A DNA stretch of 61,636 nucleotides from Thermodesulfovibrio sp. (GCA_013824615.1 PNOC01000019.1:1-61636), one strand, 5' to 3'; positions 29,280-38,433 are shown, counted from the first letter of the stretch. A program made the numbers and translations. The notes: generated from the sequence alone by a model not told the origin.

Positions 29280-29285
29280 ATTTTA
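29280..29285 (-). promoter_or_regulatory. Possible -10 element giving a leaderless CysRS-like mRNA
   Basis: Read on the minus strand, TAAAAT is followed by six bases and then the ATG at 29273, with no Shine-Dalgarno sequence. This is the same geometry as at lexA. Only 36 bases separate this gene from the divergent MOSC gene. Confidence 0.4.
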
Positions 29286-29309
29286 AACAAAATTGTGTTA
29301 ATTTAGAAA

Positions 29310-29750
29310 ATGAATGCAAGGGTCGTATCGGTCAATACCAGCGAAAAAAAAGGCGTCCGCAAGAAGCCTGTTTCAGAGATCATCATCGATGAGAATTTCG
29401 GCATCCAGGGTGATGCCCATGCCTCGTCGGAATGGCACCGCCAGGTGAGTCTGCTCGCCCTTGAGAGCATCAGGACGATGCAGGAGAAGGGGCTGGATGT
29501 TCATCCGGGTGATTTTGCCGAGAATATTACGACCGAGGGGATTGACCTTGTTTCTCTGCCGGTCGGCACGGTGATGACGATAGGCGCGGAGGTGGTCGGC
29601 AAGGTGAGCCAGATCGGCAAGGAGTGTCATAACCGGTGTGCGATCTATTATCAGGCCGGAGACTGTGTCATGCCGAAAGAAGGGATTTTTATTATTATCC
29701 TGAAGGGCGGCAGGGTGCAGGCCGGTGACAAGATCGAGATTCCGGCATGA
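29310..29750 (+). CDS. MOSC-domain protein
   Basis: The 146-residue single-domain protein has the MOSC pattern: FGIQGDAHA, RQVSLLALESI, FAENITTEGIDL, and the cysteine region GKECHNRCAIY. MOSC domains bind molybdenum cofactor or carry sulfur for it. It overlaps the MogA/MoaB-type gene by ATGA, consistent with a shared role in molybdopterin metabolism. No ribosome site precedes the ATG. Confidence 0.88.
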   Translation: MNARVVSVNTSEKKGVRKKPVSEIIIDENFGIQGDAHASSEWHRQVSLLALESIRTMQEKGLDVHPGDFAENITTEGIDLVSLPVGTVMTIGAEVVGKVSQIGKECHNRCAIYYQAGDCVMPKEGIFIIILKGGRVQAGDKIEIPA

Positions 29751-30241
29751 TAAAAGCCGCGGTCATCACCCTGAGCGACAAAGGGTCCCGCGGCGAGCGT
29801 GAGGATCTCAGCGGACCTGCGATTGCCGAAATGATAAAGTCAATAAACGCGGAAGTTTATTATTATGAAGTAATACCGGACGAGCAGGACCTGATAAAGG
29901 AAAAGCTCATTCATTATGCAGAGAGAGCAGACCTTATTCTTACTACCGGAGGGACCGGTCTTTCTCCCCGGGATGTAACGCCTGAGGCTACGCTTCAGGT
30001 GATCGATCGTGAAGTCCCCGGGATCGCCGAGGCGATGAGGATGGGGGGACTGCAGAAGACGAAAAGGGCGATGCTTTCCAGGGCTGTAGCAGGGGTGAGA
30101 GGGAAAGCCCTGATCATTAATCTGCCGGGGAGCCCGAAGGCGATCAGGGAAGGTCTTGAGATTATCATGGATGTGATCCCGCATGCAGTCGAAAAGATCA
30201 AGGGGAGTATGGCAGACTGTGCCGCAGGGGAGATAGCCTGA
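29747..30241 (+). CDS. MogA/MoaB-type molybdopterin adenylyltransferase
   Basis: The 164-residue protein shows VITLSDKGSRGEREDLSGP, the nucleotide-binding TTGGTGLSPRDVTPEAT, and LINLPGSPKAIREGLE. This is the standard MogA/MoaB domain, which adenylates molybdopterin before metal insertion. It is coupled to the MOSC gene upstream, and the CcdA gene follows after one base. MogA and MoaB types cannot be separated confidently by eye. Confidence 0.9.
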   Translation: MIKAAVITLSDKGSRGEREDLSGPAIAEMIKSINAEVYYYEVIPDEQDLIKEKLIHYAERADLILTTGGTGLSPRDVTPEATLQVIDREVPGIAEAMRMGGLQKTKRAMLSRAVAGVRGKALIINLPGSPKAIREGLEIIMDVIPHAVEKIKGSMADCAAGEIA

Positions 30242-30242
30242 A

Positions 30243-30968
30243 ATGACAAACAATGTCTCATTCCCTCTGGCCTTTCTCGCCGGGGTGTTCTCATTCCTTT
30301 CGCCCTGCGTTCTGCCGCTGGTGCCTTCATATGTTTCTTTTATCACCGGCATTTCATTCGAAGACCTTAAAGAAGGTGCTGACAAAAAAAAGATACGCTT
30401 TCTCACGATCACGAATTCTCTGGCCTTTATTGCCGGTTTTTCCCTGATATTCGTTGCACTGGGAGCGTCCTCCTCGGCGGTAGGAAAATTCCTTTTCGAC
30501 TACCAGGACTGGATCAGGATAGGTGGAGGCATCCTGGTGATCATCTTCGGCTTTTTCATCTCCGGCCTCATCAGGCTTGATTTTCTCACCAGGGAAATGA
30601 AGTTCCACGTCAGCGGCAAGCCGGTGGGGTATCTTGGCTCGTTCTTCGTCGGGATGACTTTTGCCGCAGCCTGGACGCCCTGCATAGGCCCGATCCTCGG
30701 GACTATCCTGCTGTATGCAAGTACGCAGGGGTCTGCCGTTTACGGCTTCAAGCTCCTTGCGGTCTATTCTCTGGGGCTTGCCGTGCCGTTCTTTATCTCA
30801 TCTCTCATGTTCAACTCATTTCTCAGTTACTCAGGCAGGATCAGAAAGTATATGCGCTACATCATGATAGCAAACGGCGCACTCCTTATCATATTCGGTA
30901 TCCTGATGCTGACGAACAACATCCGTCAGCTTACCGGTCTCTTTCCCGACCTCGGCATTAAATTCTGA
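30243..30968 (+). CDS. ccdA: CcdA-type cytochrome c biogenesis membrane protein
   Basis: The 241-residue protein has six predicted transmembrane segments and the two redox-active regions of the DsbD/CcdA family, SFLSPCVLPLVPSY near the N-terminus and AAAWTPCIGPILG in the middle. It transfers reducing equivalents across the inner membrane to keep apocytochrome heme-site cysteines reduced. It may serve the CxxCH protein at 17450-18610. It follows the MogA gene closely. Confidence 0.9.
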   Translation: MTNNVSFPLAFLAGVFSFLSPCVLPLVPSYVSFITGISFEDLKEGADKKKIRFLTITNSLAFIAGFSLIFVALGASSSAVGKFLFDYQDWIRIGGGILVIIFGFFISGLIRLDFLTREMKFHVSGKPVGYLGSFFVGMTFAAAWTPCIGPILGTILLYASTQGSAVYGFKLLAVYSLGLAVPFFISSLMFNSFLSYSGRIRKYMRYIMIANGALLIIFGILMLTNNIRQLTGLFPDLGIKF

Positions 30969-31041
30969 TACCCCGGCGGCACGTGCGACGCCTGTTTCGG
31001 TGCTGCCTCTCCGTGGTATAATATCCAGTCTTTTCTGAACG

Positions 31042-31060
31042 ATCCCGGACAAGCCGGGAT
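31042..31060. repeat. Small dispersed palindrome, CCGG-CAAG-CCGG type
   Basis: ATCCCGG (31042-31048) and CCGGGAT (31054-31060) flank ACAAG, followed by GACAG. The core matches the element at 1749-1771. It lies in the 142-base gap before leuS. Confidence 0.5.
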
Positions 31061-31110
31061 GACAGACTGGCAGTCGTATATTTATTTGCAGATCGATTAC
31101 ATCCGGAGGT

Positions 31111-33606
31111 ATGAAGTTGGACGAACGCTATAACCCTAGAGAATTAGAGCCCCGGTGGCAGAAATACTGGGAAGACCATAATACGTTCAACACCGGGACA
31201 GAAGGGGATAAAGAAAAGTTCTATTGCCTTGAGATGTTTCCGTATCCCTCGGGCAGGATCCATATGGGGCACGTCCGCAATTACGCCATCGGCGATGTCA
31301 TTGCCCGCTATAAGAGGATGAAGGGCTTCAATGTCCTTCATCCGATGGGCTGGGACTCTTTCGGCATGCCGGCAGAGAATGCCGCGATCAAGCATGGCGT
31401 CCACCCGTCGAAATGGACCTATGAAAATATCGAATACATGAAGACCCAGCTTAAGCGCCTGGGTCTCAGCTATGACTGGTCGCGCGAGATCGCAACCTGC
31501 AATCCTTCCTATTACCGCTGGAATCAGTGGTTCTTCATCAAGATGCTCGAAAAGGGACTTGCCTACCGGAAGTCCTCGTATGTGAATTGGTGTTCGTCGT
31601 GCGAGACGGTGCTTGCCAATGAGCAGGTGATCAATACGCAGTGCTGGCGCTGTGACAATGTCGTCGTACAGAAGGAGCTGTTTCAGTGGTTTCTTAAGAT
31701 AACCGACTATGCGGATGAACTCCTGAAGGGCTGTGACGATTTGACCGGCTGGCCTGAAAAGGTTGTGGTGATGCAGAAGAACTGGATCGGCAAGAGCCAT
31801 GGGGTCGAGGTCGATTTTCCAGTCGATGGTGTGGCCGAGAAGATACGGATATTCACGACACGGCCTGACACGCTTTTTGGTGCGACCTTTATCTGCCTGT
31901 CACCGCCGCATCCGCTTGCAAAACAGCTGGTTGCTGACCAGGCAGCCCTCGAAAAAATCACTGCCCAGTACGGGAAGGTGGACGAGAAGATCGGGCTCTT
32001 TACCGGTCATTACTGCATAAACCCGATGACCCGGAAAAAAATACCGGTCTACGTTGCGAACTTTGTCCTGATGGAGTACGGGACCGGGGCGATCATGTCG
32101 GTGCCTGCCCATGACCAGAGGGATTTTGATTTTGCAAAGGAATACGGCCTGCCGGTCATGGTCGTGATACAGCCCGCTGAAAATAGTGCAGGGGCTGGGA
32201 TTGTTCCCGGCCAGGAATGCGGGCAGCCGCAAGGGTTGCCCCTGCAGGAGGCCTATGTGGAGGCCGGTCTGCTGGTAAATTCCGGCGAATTCACTGGCAT
32301 GCAGAGCGAGGCTGCCAAGGAAGAGATAATCACGTATATTGAAAAGAAGGGCCTCGGGAAAAAAGTTGTCAACTATAAACTCCGCGACTGGGGTATCTCG
32401 CGCCAGAGATACTGGGGCACGCCGATTCCGGTCGTCTACTGCGAAAAGTGCGGGATAGTACCGGTCAGGGAAGCGGATCTTCCGGTCATACTTCCTGAAG
32501 ATGTCAAATTTACCGGCACCGGCGGTTCCCCGCTGCTTGTTGCCGAGTCATTTCTGAAGACCTCCTGCCCGACCTGCAACGGCCCGGCCCGGCGGGAGAC
32601 TGATACCATGGATACATTTGTTGATTCATCCTGGTACTTCATCGCCTATTGTCTCGGGCTGAATAATCTGAAGTTTGAGCAGGGGGTTGCTGTTCCTGAA
32701 CTGAAATACTGGATGCCGGTTGACCAGTATATAGGCGGCGTGGAACATGCGGTGTTACACCTTCTTTATTCACGATTTTATACACGGGTGGTGCGCGATC
32801 TCGGGTTGACGGACGTCAATGAGCCTTTTATAAACCTCCTGACCCAGGGTATGGTGATCAAAGACGGGGCCAAGATGTCAAAGTCAAAAGGCAACGTGGT
32901 CGACCCGAATTATCTGATAGAAAAGTACGGGGCCGATACTTCGCGGCTCTTTACCCTGTTTGCCGCACCGCCGGAGAAGGACCTTGAGTGGTCGGACAAG
33001 GGTGTCGAGGGTGCCTACAGGTTCCTTTCGAGGATCTGGAACCTTGCCTTTAAGTATAGCGATCGTCCGGATGGCAAAGCATTAGCGGGCAGCGATGAAG
33101 TCTCTTCCGAGGTCAGGGGACTGCTCAGGAAGACGCATCAGACGATCCGCAAGGTGACCTCTGATATCGAGCGGGAGCTTCACTTTAATACCGCCATAGC
33201 AGCCCTTATGGAACTTGCCAATGAGATGTCTTCCTTTGAACCAAAGGAAGACAGGGATTATACCGCGTTCAGTTTTGCGCTCGAAAGCATGGTGCTGATG
33301 CTCGCGCCCTTTACCCCGCACCTGGCAGAGGAACTCTGGGCAGGGATCAGCAGGGGCAGAGGCTGTGTTTCAGAACAGGCCTGGCCGGTCTGGGATGAAG
33401 AAATGGTGCGCGAGGATGAGGTTGAACTGGTGATACAGGTCAACGGCAAGATGAGGGGGAAAATTACGGTGGCTGCCGGTCTGCCGGAGGAGAGCCTGAA
33501 AGAAGCTGCGCTCGGAGATGCGAAGACTGCTGAAAGCATTGCCGGTAAGCAGATCAGGAAGGTCATTGTTGTCCAGGGCAGACTCGTGAATATTGTGGTG
33601 GGTTAG
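31111..33606 (+). CDS. leuS: Leucyl-tRNA synthetase
   Basis: The 831-residue class I synthetase has HIGH-type [18 protein letters not shown], the zinc-type insert cysteines (CSSC, CWRC), an editing (CP1) domain with [12 protein letters not shown] and the catalytic-Asp region [15 protein letters not shown], and KMSKS in [13 protein letters not shown]. Length and order are normal for bacterial LeuRS. The arrangement leuS-lptE-holA is conserved in many Gram-negative bacteria. Confidence 0.97.
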   Translation: MKLDERYNPRELEPRWQKYWEDHNTFNTGTEGDKEKFYCLEMFPYPSGRIHMGHVRNYAIGDVIARYKRMKGFNVLHPMGWDSFGMPAENAAIKHGVHPSKWTYENIEYMKTQLKRLGLSYDWSREIATCNPSYYRWNQWFFIKMLEKGLAYRKSSYVNWCSSCETVLANEQVINTQCWRCDNVVVQKELFQWFLKITDYADELLKGCDDLTGWPEKVVVMQKNWIGKSHGVEVDFPVDGVAEKIRIFTTRPDTLFGATFICLSPPHPLAKQLVADQAALEKITAQYGKVDEKIGLFTGHYCINPMTRKKIPVYVANFVLMEYGTGAIMSVPAHDQRDFDFAKEYGLPVMVVIQPAENSAGAGIVPGQECGQPQGLPLQEAYVEAGLLVNSGEFTGMQSEAAKEEIITYIEKKGLGKKVVNYKLRDWGISRQRYWGTPIPVVYCEKCGIVPVREADLPVILPEDVKFTGTGGSPLLVAESFLKTSCPTCNGPARRETDTMDTFVDSSWYFIAYCLGLNNLKFEQGVAVPELKYWMPVDQYIGGVEHAVLHLLYSRFYTRVVRDLGLTDVNEPFINLLTQGMVIKDGAKMSKSKGNVVDPNYLIEKYGADTSRLFTLFAAPPEKDLEWSDKGVEGAYRFLSRIWNLAFKYSDRPDGKALAGSDEVSSEVRGLLRKTHQTIRKVTSDIERELHFNTAIAALMELANEMSSFEPKEDRDYTAFSFALESMVLMLAPFTPHLAEELWAGISRGRGCVSEQAWPVWDEEMVREDEVELVIQVNGKMRGKITVAAGLPEESLKEAALGDAKTAESIAGKQIRKVIVVQGRLVNIVVG

Positions 33607-33608
33607 AG

Positions 33609-34130
33609 ATGGCAAATTCGAGGGGTAAATACCGCTTATACAGAAGCAGCTTTTTATATCTGTCCCTGTTTGTCATGATCATCCTTCACGGTTGCGGTTA
33701 CCATCTGTACTCCCAGGCTTCACTACCCTTCAGGGAAATAGCCATTGATACGATCGAGAACCGGACCGTCGAGCCGGGGCTGCAGGATATGCTCCACCGC
33801 GCTGTTGTTGAGGAATTTACAAGGCAGGGTATCTCCGTCAACCCGTCTGCACGACAGCGGCTGTCTGCTGTGGTGCAGAAGTTTGATATGCCGAGCCTAT
33901 CTGAAAAAGACGGCTTCAGCAGAGAATACCGGATTGTTGTTGGTGTAGACTTTACGCTTACAGATGAGCACGGGCAGAAAAGATACATAAAGAATCTCGG
34001 ATCGCCGTTTATGGCCCCTTTTGCAGGGGCGGACGAACTGGGAAGACTCCTTGCCTCGAAGCGCATTGCCGTGGAAGGTGCACTTCGTGATGTGGCACAA
34101 CAGCTTATCGGCCTGCTGATCTATAAATGA
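33609..34130 (+). CDS. lptE: LPS-assembly lipoprotein LptE
   Basis: The 173-residue protein has a lipoprotein signal with lipobox ILHGC (Cys29) followed by GYHLY, the typical LptE start, and the pattern FREIAIDTIENRTVEPGLQD. It plugs the LptD barrel in the outer membrane for LPS export. This implies an LPS-bearing outer membrane. It sits between leuS and holA and overlaps holA by ATGA. Confidence 0.9.
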   Translation: MANSRGKYRLYRSSFLYLSLFVMIILHGCGYHLYSQASLPFREIAIDTIENRTVEPGLQDMLHRAVVEEFTRQGISVNPSARQRLSAVVQKFDMPSLSEKDGFSREYRIVVGVDFTLTDEHGQKRYIKNLGSPFMAPFAGADELGRLLASKRIAVEGALRDVAQQLIGLLIYK

Positions 34131-35032
34131 GTTTCAAAAATTTTCTCGACGAGCTGAAGAAGGGTCTGCCTGCCCTGAATTATATCCTGTCATCGTCAGA
34201 ACCCTTCCTCCATGCAGAGGCCATTGCGCTTATAAGGAAGCAGGTCCCTGCTGCTGAGCAGGATTTCAATTATCAGGTGTTTGACCTGCTGGGATCCAGG
34301 GACAGCGCTATCCCCTTCGATCATATCCTTGATATCCTCAATACCGTACCTTTTTTTTCAGGGCATAAATTTGTCATTGTCGAAAATGTACAGAAACTGC
34401 TGAAGAAGGACCAGAAGAAACTTGCTGCGTATCTTGAAAACCCGTCCCCGAGTGCGACGCTTATCCTGACGCATGCGGGGGCGGTGAAGAAAGATCTGAA
34501 AGAGATGCTGAAGGGCCTGAAACAGATCCCCCTCGATATCCGTGAGGGCGAGATTCCAGCCTGGCTTCATGCAAAGGCCCGGGCCAGGGGGATAGAGTTT
34601 TCTGATGCTGCGGCTGAGTTTCTTGTCGGCACGGTCGGCACTGATCTGGGGCTCCTCTCCTCTGAAATCGAGAAATGCGGCCTGCTCGGAAAAACCAGGA
34701 TCGAGCAGGAGGATATTGCTGAGATTATCGAGGGGAGGCGGACCTACAATGCGTTTGCGCTGATCGATGCCATCCGGGCGCGGGATGCCGAACTCGCCTT
34801 CAGAATCTACCGGGTGTTGAAAGAAACCGAAGAGCCATACAGCCTGCTCGGTGCTTTGAACTGGCAGTATGGCAGGTTCTTCGCTGAAAAAGATTCACCC
34901 AAAGACAGAACGTATTATCGTAATGTCTTCAGGGAATTAAGCAGGGCTGATAAAGAGATAAAGAGTTCAGGAACTCCCTACCCCATGGAACTGCTGCTGG
35001 TCAGGCTTTTGCAGCTTTCCCGGAGGCGTTAA
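34127..35032 (+). CDS. holA: DNA polymerase III delta subunit
   Basis: The 301-residue protein follows the HolA layout: LNYILSSSEPFLHAEAI, VFDLLGSRDSAIPFDHILDILNTVPFFSGHKFVIVENVQKLLKKD, and a C-terminal helical collar domain ending LLLVRLLQLSRRR. It is the clamp-loader wrench that opens the sliding clamp. Its last 32 bases overlap the 3' end of the convergent rpsT gene. Confidence 0.93.
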   Translation: MSFKNFLDELKKGLPALNYILSSSEPFLHAEAIALIRKQVPAAEQDFNYQVFDLLGSRDSAIPFDHILDILNTVPFFSGHKFVIVENVQKLLKKDQKKLAAYLENPSPSATLILTHAGAVKKDLKEMLKGLKQIPLDIREGEIPAWLHAKARARGIEFSDAAAEFLVGTVGTDLGLLSSEIEKCGLLGKTRIEQEDIAEIIEGRRTYNAFALIDAIRARDAELAFRIYRVLKETEEPYSLLGALNWQYGRFFAEKDSPKDRTYYRNVFRELSRADKEIKSSGTPYPMELLLVRLLQLSRRR

Positions 35033-35297
35033 CCCTTTTCGTCAGTCTTGAAATCTTGCGTGAAGCAGTGTTCTTATGAATAACGCCTTTTGAAGAGGCG
35101 GTGCAGATGGTCTTGACAGCCAGGCGGAGGGCCTTTGCGGTCTCTTCCGCATTGTTTACGGTGAGGGCGGCCTCGACGTCCTTGACGATATTCTTTATCT
35201 TCGAACGTACAACCCTGTTGCGGGTGTTTCTTTTGTCGGCCTGCCTGTCTCTCTTGAGTGCTGAAAGGTTCTTCTTTACGGGTGCTTTTGCTGCCAA
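35001..35297 (-). CDS. rpsT: 30S ribosomal protein S20
   Basis: The 98-residue, Lys/Ala-rich helical protein has the S20 core SALKRDRQADKRNTRNRVVRS and SSKGVIHKNTASRKISRLTKRV. The start codon is TTG at 35297, fixed by AGGAGG seven bases upstream. E. coli rpsT also starts with TTG, where this matters for autoregulation. It has a short Ala/Pro/Lys N-terminal extension compared with the usual MANHKSALKR start. Confidence 0.95.
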   Translation of the reverse strand: MAAKAPVKKNLSALKRDRQADKRNTRNRVVRSKIKNIVKDVEAALTVNNAEETAKALRLAVKTICTASSKGVIHKNTASRKISRLTKRVNASGKAAKA

Positions 35298-35365
35298 ATT
35301 CTTGTCCTCCTGAAATAGTAGTCTTATTTTTTACCATAAATAGTGGTTTTAAAGCAAGTTTGTTG

Positions 35366-36121
35366 CTATATTTTCCCAACAGCGGCAAGGTAAACGGTGA
35401 ACTCATCCTCCCCGTCCACACCGAGGAGTTTGTCCATTTTCTGCTGATCGTAGGCCGCAACAGCGCAGACACCGCAGCCGGCGGCAGCCGCAGCTAGGTA
35501 GAGATTCTGGCAGACATGCCCCGCATCGAGCGCTATCACCTTATGGGCCGCGATATCATAACGCCATTCCATCCGTTGAGGGAGGGTGGTCCATATGAAG
35601 GTAATCGCAGTCCTGGCGATGAACGTCTGTCCGTGCGCTGCTTCAGCGGCCCTGACGGCCAGGTTGCCGGGTTCTTTTTCGAGCAGAAGCTGATGTTCGA
35701 CCGGAAGATACCGGTAGATGCCCTGTGCAGTTCCGGCAACATTCAGGATACAGAGATAGGTCTCAAAGGCATGGCGGCAGCCTGCCGAGGGAACCGTCCG
35801 GAAGGCAGTGCCTTCATTGGCCTTCCGCGTGATGCCCTGCGTTGCCCAGAGCATGAAAGACAATTCGTCAAGCGAAACAGTATCCTTCGTGAAATTCCTG
35901 TGGCTCCTGCGGTCCCCTATCGCGGTGATGAGGTCGGGGCTGCTGAGGCCCTGCCATGTTCCCGGTGCGGCAAGGGCTATGCGTTTTCCGTCGACAGGGC
36001 ACGGCTTCTGGAGCGGCGGAGGGGGAATTCCCCGGCTCTGGGCTGTCTGGGAGAAGTCGACTTCTTTTCTGACCGTATCTTTCAGAAAGTAGCGGAACTG
36101 GTCCCTCAATTTCTTGTCCAT
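35366..36121 (-). CDS. SagB/ThcOx-type nitroreductase-fold FMN oxidoreductase
   Basis: The 251-residue protein has the nitroreductase fold with the SagB-type signatures IGDRRSHRNF, LSFMLWATQGIT, TVPSAGCRHAFETYL and LGVDGEDEFTVYLAAVGK. SagB-family enzymes oxidise azolines in modified peptides, but many stand-alone members occur with unknown substrates. No YcaO or precursor peptide gene is nearby, so a stand-alone oxidoreductase is the safer call. It is transcribed away from rpsT as a single gene. Confidence 0.85.
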   Translation of the reverse strand: MDKKLRDQFRYFLKDTVRKEVDFSQTAQSRGIPPPPLQKPCPVDGKRIALAAPGTWQGLSSPDLITAIGDRRSHRNFTKDTVSLDELSFMLWATQGITRKANEGTAFRTVPSAGCRHAFETYLCILNVAGTAQGIYRYLPVEHQLLLEKEPGNLAVRAAEAAHGQTFIARTAITFIWTTLPQRMEWRYDIAAHKVIALDAGHVCQNLYLAAAAAGCGVCAVAAYDQQKMDKLLGVDGEDEFTVYLAAVGKI

Positions 36122-36164
36122 TGTTTAGGCTCCTTCATGTCCTTTAACCCATTATAAAACAATA

Positions 36165-36224
36165 GACGGGTTTGTAAAAAGCTCTGAAGCGCAACGCAGC
36201 ATGCGGACTTTTTACGGACCCGTC
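36165..36224. repeat. Imperfect 17-bp inverted repeat overlapping the polymerase stop codon
   Basis: The arms 36165-36181 and 36208-36224 pair over 17 positions with two U.G pairs and enclose GAAGCGCAACGCAGCATGCGGA. The right arm overlaps the stop codon (36223-36225) of the minus-strand polymerase gene, so it probably also ends that transcript. The sequence looks like a dispersed intergenic element. Confidence 0.5.
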
Positions 36225-37536
36225 AAACCTTTATATGCAGCACCGGCAGGCCCAGCCGCTGCCTGTTGTTCTCCCCCTTGAACAGGTCTTTTGTCCTTTC
36301 AGGGGCGTCGCCGCGGGCGCCTTCATGTCTTGCCTGGAGCTTGGCCGGAAGGCTGGAGGCATGGTGTATGGTGTACTTCCCGAACTTTTCCGAGATCAGG
36401 TCGACCGCGCGATAGATATTTTCCATCTTCTCGATACGGGTGGTATCGTCGAACAGACTGTACTGGACGTTTTCCTGCTTTACCAGTCCGGCAAGGACTA
36501 TCCCTGTCTGGCGGTAAGGGGTCCTTATTTTATAGAGCTTCCTGAAGCCCTTATGCAGTGAGGTATAAAGGTCCGCAGGGTATGCGGTCGGCCGGCCGAG
36601 TTTCAGTTCTATCCCGCTGTCCCTGAAGTCCTGCTGCCGCAGCAGGACGATCAGCCGGGTGGCTGCGAGGTGATACCTCCTTGCCTTGATGCAGGCGGCC
36701 TCGAGGTTTTTGCTGATCTGGCCGAAGATGAAGGTCTCGTCATGAGACGGCGGGGTGAAGGTTTTTGTCTTGCTGATCGACTGATAGCTGCTCTTTGACT
36801 CTGCAGTGACCGGGTAGACACTCCTGCCGTTGAGTTCATGCCAGATCTCCTGGTAGGGCTTCGAGAGGTGCTGTTTGATAAAGCCTTCGTCTTTCCGTGC
36901 AAAGTCGAGCGCGGTGATCACACCGAACTTGGCCAGAAAGGCTGCGGTGTTTGGACCGATTCCCCAGATCTTGCCTGCAGGAAGGCCCTGCAGATACTGG
37001 TGGATCTCCCGCCCCGGTATCATGGTAAGTCCATGAGGTTTTTTATGTTTTGACCCCACCTTGGCAAGGACCTTCGAGAGGCTTACCCCTACGGATACGG
37101 TTATGCCGAGTTCCTGTTCGACCGCAGTCTGCATCTGCTCCGCGATCATGGAGTAGGGGCCGTGGAAACTTCGCCTCAGGCCGGTAAGATCGACAAAGGC
37201 CTCGTCGATCGAGTATTCCTCCACATCAGGGGAAAAACGCCTCAGGATCTCGAACATCCTGACCGAAAAAAGACTGTAGGTCTCGTAATCAGAGGGCAGG
37301 ATGACCGCATGGGGACAGATCTTTTTGACATCCGAAAGCGGCACCCCGCGGCCGATGCCGAGGGCCTTCGCCTCGTAGCTTGCAGCAGAGACGATCCCCC
37401 GCTCCTTCCCGGTGATCACCGGCAGGCCCCTGAGTTCAGGATGGATCGCCTGTTCGCAGGAGGCAAAGAAGGCGTCTGCATCCAGATGCAGGATCGCGCG
37501 CGGCCAGGAATGGATGGTGAGGGGTTGGGTGGTCAT
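36223..37536 (-). CDS. dinB: Y-family DNA polymerase (Pol IV/DinB type)
   Basis: The 437-residue protein has the Y-family catalytic motifs ILHLDADAFFASCE and YSIDEAFVDLTG, the helix-hairpin-helix region GIGPNTAAFLAKFG, and a little-finger domain. An extended C-terminus contains QYSLFDD. It is longer than E. coli DinB (351), by an additional tail of about 80 residues. ATG 37536 (MTTQPLTIHSWPRAILHLD) is preferred over 37587 because it starts just before the fold. It performs translesion synthesis and is the third gene of the LexA-controlled minus-strand unit. Confidence 0.9.
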   Translation of the reverse strand: MTTQPLTIHSWPRAILHLDADAFFASCEQAIHPELRGLPVITGKERGIVSAASYEAKALGIGRGVPLSDVKKICPHAVILPSDYETYSLFSVRMFEILRRFSPDVEEYSIDEAFVDLTGLRRSFHGPYSMIAEQMQTAVEQELGITVSVGVSLSKVLAKVGSKHKKPHGLTMIPGREIHQYLQGLPAGKIWGIGPNTAAFLAKFGVITALDFARKDEGFIKQHLSKPYQEIWHELNGRSVYPVTAESKSSYQSISKTKTFTPPSHDETFIFGQISKNLEAACIKARRYHLAATRLIVLLRQQDFRDSGIELKLGRPTAYPADLYTSLHKGFRKLYKIRTPYRQTGIVLAGLVKQENVQYSLFDDTTRIEKMENIYRAVDLISEKFGKYTIHHASSLPAKLQARHEGARGDAPERTKDLFKGENNRQRLGLPVLHIKV

Positions 37537-37620
37537 GGGTTGTGATCGCTCGGTTTTTGCCATTTCCGACCGGTCATGGCATGCCATGACCCTGCCATAA
37601 AAATCATTCCATGCAATGCA

Positions 37621-37800
37621 TCATCGCGGACGGCTCTCGAGCATTTTCTGGAGTTCATAAGCAGTGATATGGGCCTTAATGACTGTTGAGTTTGTTTCCT
37701 TGTATGTACGGAAAATATTCCAGAGGCCATAAAATGCAGAAAGCGCCACGACCAGGTAAAAAAGTTCTCCCATAAATTTCAGCATGAATCCGTTAACCAT
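37621..37800 (-). CDS. 59-residue single-span membrane protein in the lexA-dinB operon
   Basis: The minus-strand frame from ATG 37800 to TGA 37621 encodes 59 residues beginning MVNGFMLKFMGELFYL and ending MLESRPR. AAGGAG lies ten bases before the ATG. There is one hydrophobic span (about residues 9-31) and then a charged helical tail. It lies 33 bases after lexA and 34 to 84 bases before the polymerase, so it should be induced in the SOS response. Several SOS systems encode small membrane division inhibitors near lexA (YneA, SidA, DivS), and this could be a functional analogue, but there is no clear sequence link. Confidence 0.75.
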   Translation of the reverse strand: MVNGFMLKFMGELFYLVVALSAFYGLWNIFRTYKETNSTVIKAHITAYELQKMLESRPR

Positions 37801-37833
37801 TTTGTTTTTTCTCCTTATGATCTTCGATTTTGT

Positions 37834-38427
37834 TCATTTGTATTTTCTTATCACTGCGGTGACAACGCCGGCGATCTTGAGTTCTCTCAGGGGCGTGATA
37901 GGTTTGAAGTTCGGGTTTGCCGGGATCAGGGTGACCTGTTCTCCCTTTTTTTCGAGGTATTTCATGGTCCACTCCCCGTCCACCTCTGCGATGACGATGT
38001 CCCCGCTCTTGCTCGCCTGACCGCGGTCGACGATCACCATGTCTCCCGGAAGTATGCCGGCCCCGGACATGGACTCGCCCGAGACCTTCAGCATGAAGGT
38101 GGCCTGGGGGTTCTGGATCAGCAGGTCATTGAGCGAGAGGTTGTCCGCAAGCTCCTCTTCAGCAGGGCTTGGGAAGCCTGCCTCGACTGTGCCGAGCACC
38201 CTGACCGGGGCGGCGATCGATTTCGGGATAAGCCGGCCTTTCTGGTCCCGCTCCAGGATATTAAGCTCGACCAGCTTGCTGATCAGCTTATGCCCGGCAT
38301 TTTTGGATTTAAAGCCTACCAGGTCCCCGATCTCGGAGAGACTCGGCATCCTGCCTTTATCGTGATAAAAGCCTGAAATCGCCTCAATCCTGTCCCTGAG
38401 CTTTTCCTCCTGCCGGTCTGTTTTCAT
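37834..38427 (-). CDS. lexA: LexA repressor with UmuD-like protease half
   Basis: The 197-residue protein has an N-terminal winged helix (RIEAISGFYHDKGRMPSLSEIGDLVGFKS). The C-terminal self-cleaving protease has cleavage site Ala83-Gly84 (VEAGFPSPAEE), nucleophile Ser119 (SGESMSGAGI) and general base Lys156. The protease half reads closer to UmuD (GFPSPA, NDLLIQNPQATF, GDIVIAEVDGEWTMK) than to E. coli LexA. The ATG at 38427 is supported by the promoter geometry. The upstream extension to 38496 contains the operator and is not coding. It is divergent from the HNH gene. Confidence 0.92.
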   Translation of the reverse strand: MKTDRQEEKLRDRIEAISGFYHDKGRMPSLSEIGDLVGFKSKNAGHKLISKLVELNILERDQKGRLIPKSIAAPVRVLGTVEAGFPSPAEEELADNLSLNDLLIQNPQATFMLKVSGESMSGAGILPGDMVIVDRGQASKSGDIVIAEVDGEWTMKYLEKKGEQVTLIPANPNFKPITPLRELKIAGVVTAVIRKYK

Positions 38428-38433
38428 GATTTT

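Noticed and set aside
35366-36121. A thiazole/oxazole-modified peptide cluster around the SagB-like gene
   Set aside because: No YcaO cyclodehydratase, transporter or precursor peptide gene is near. A stand-alone nitroreductase-fold enzyme is more likely.
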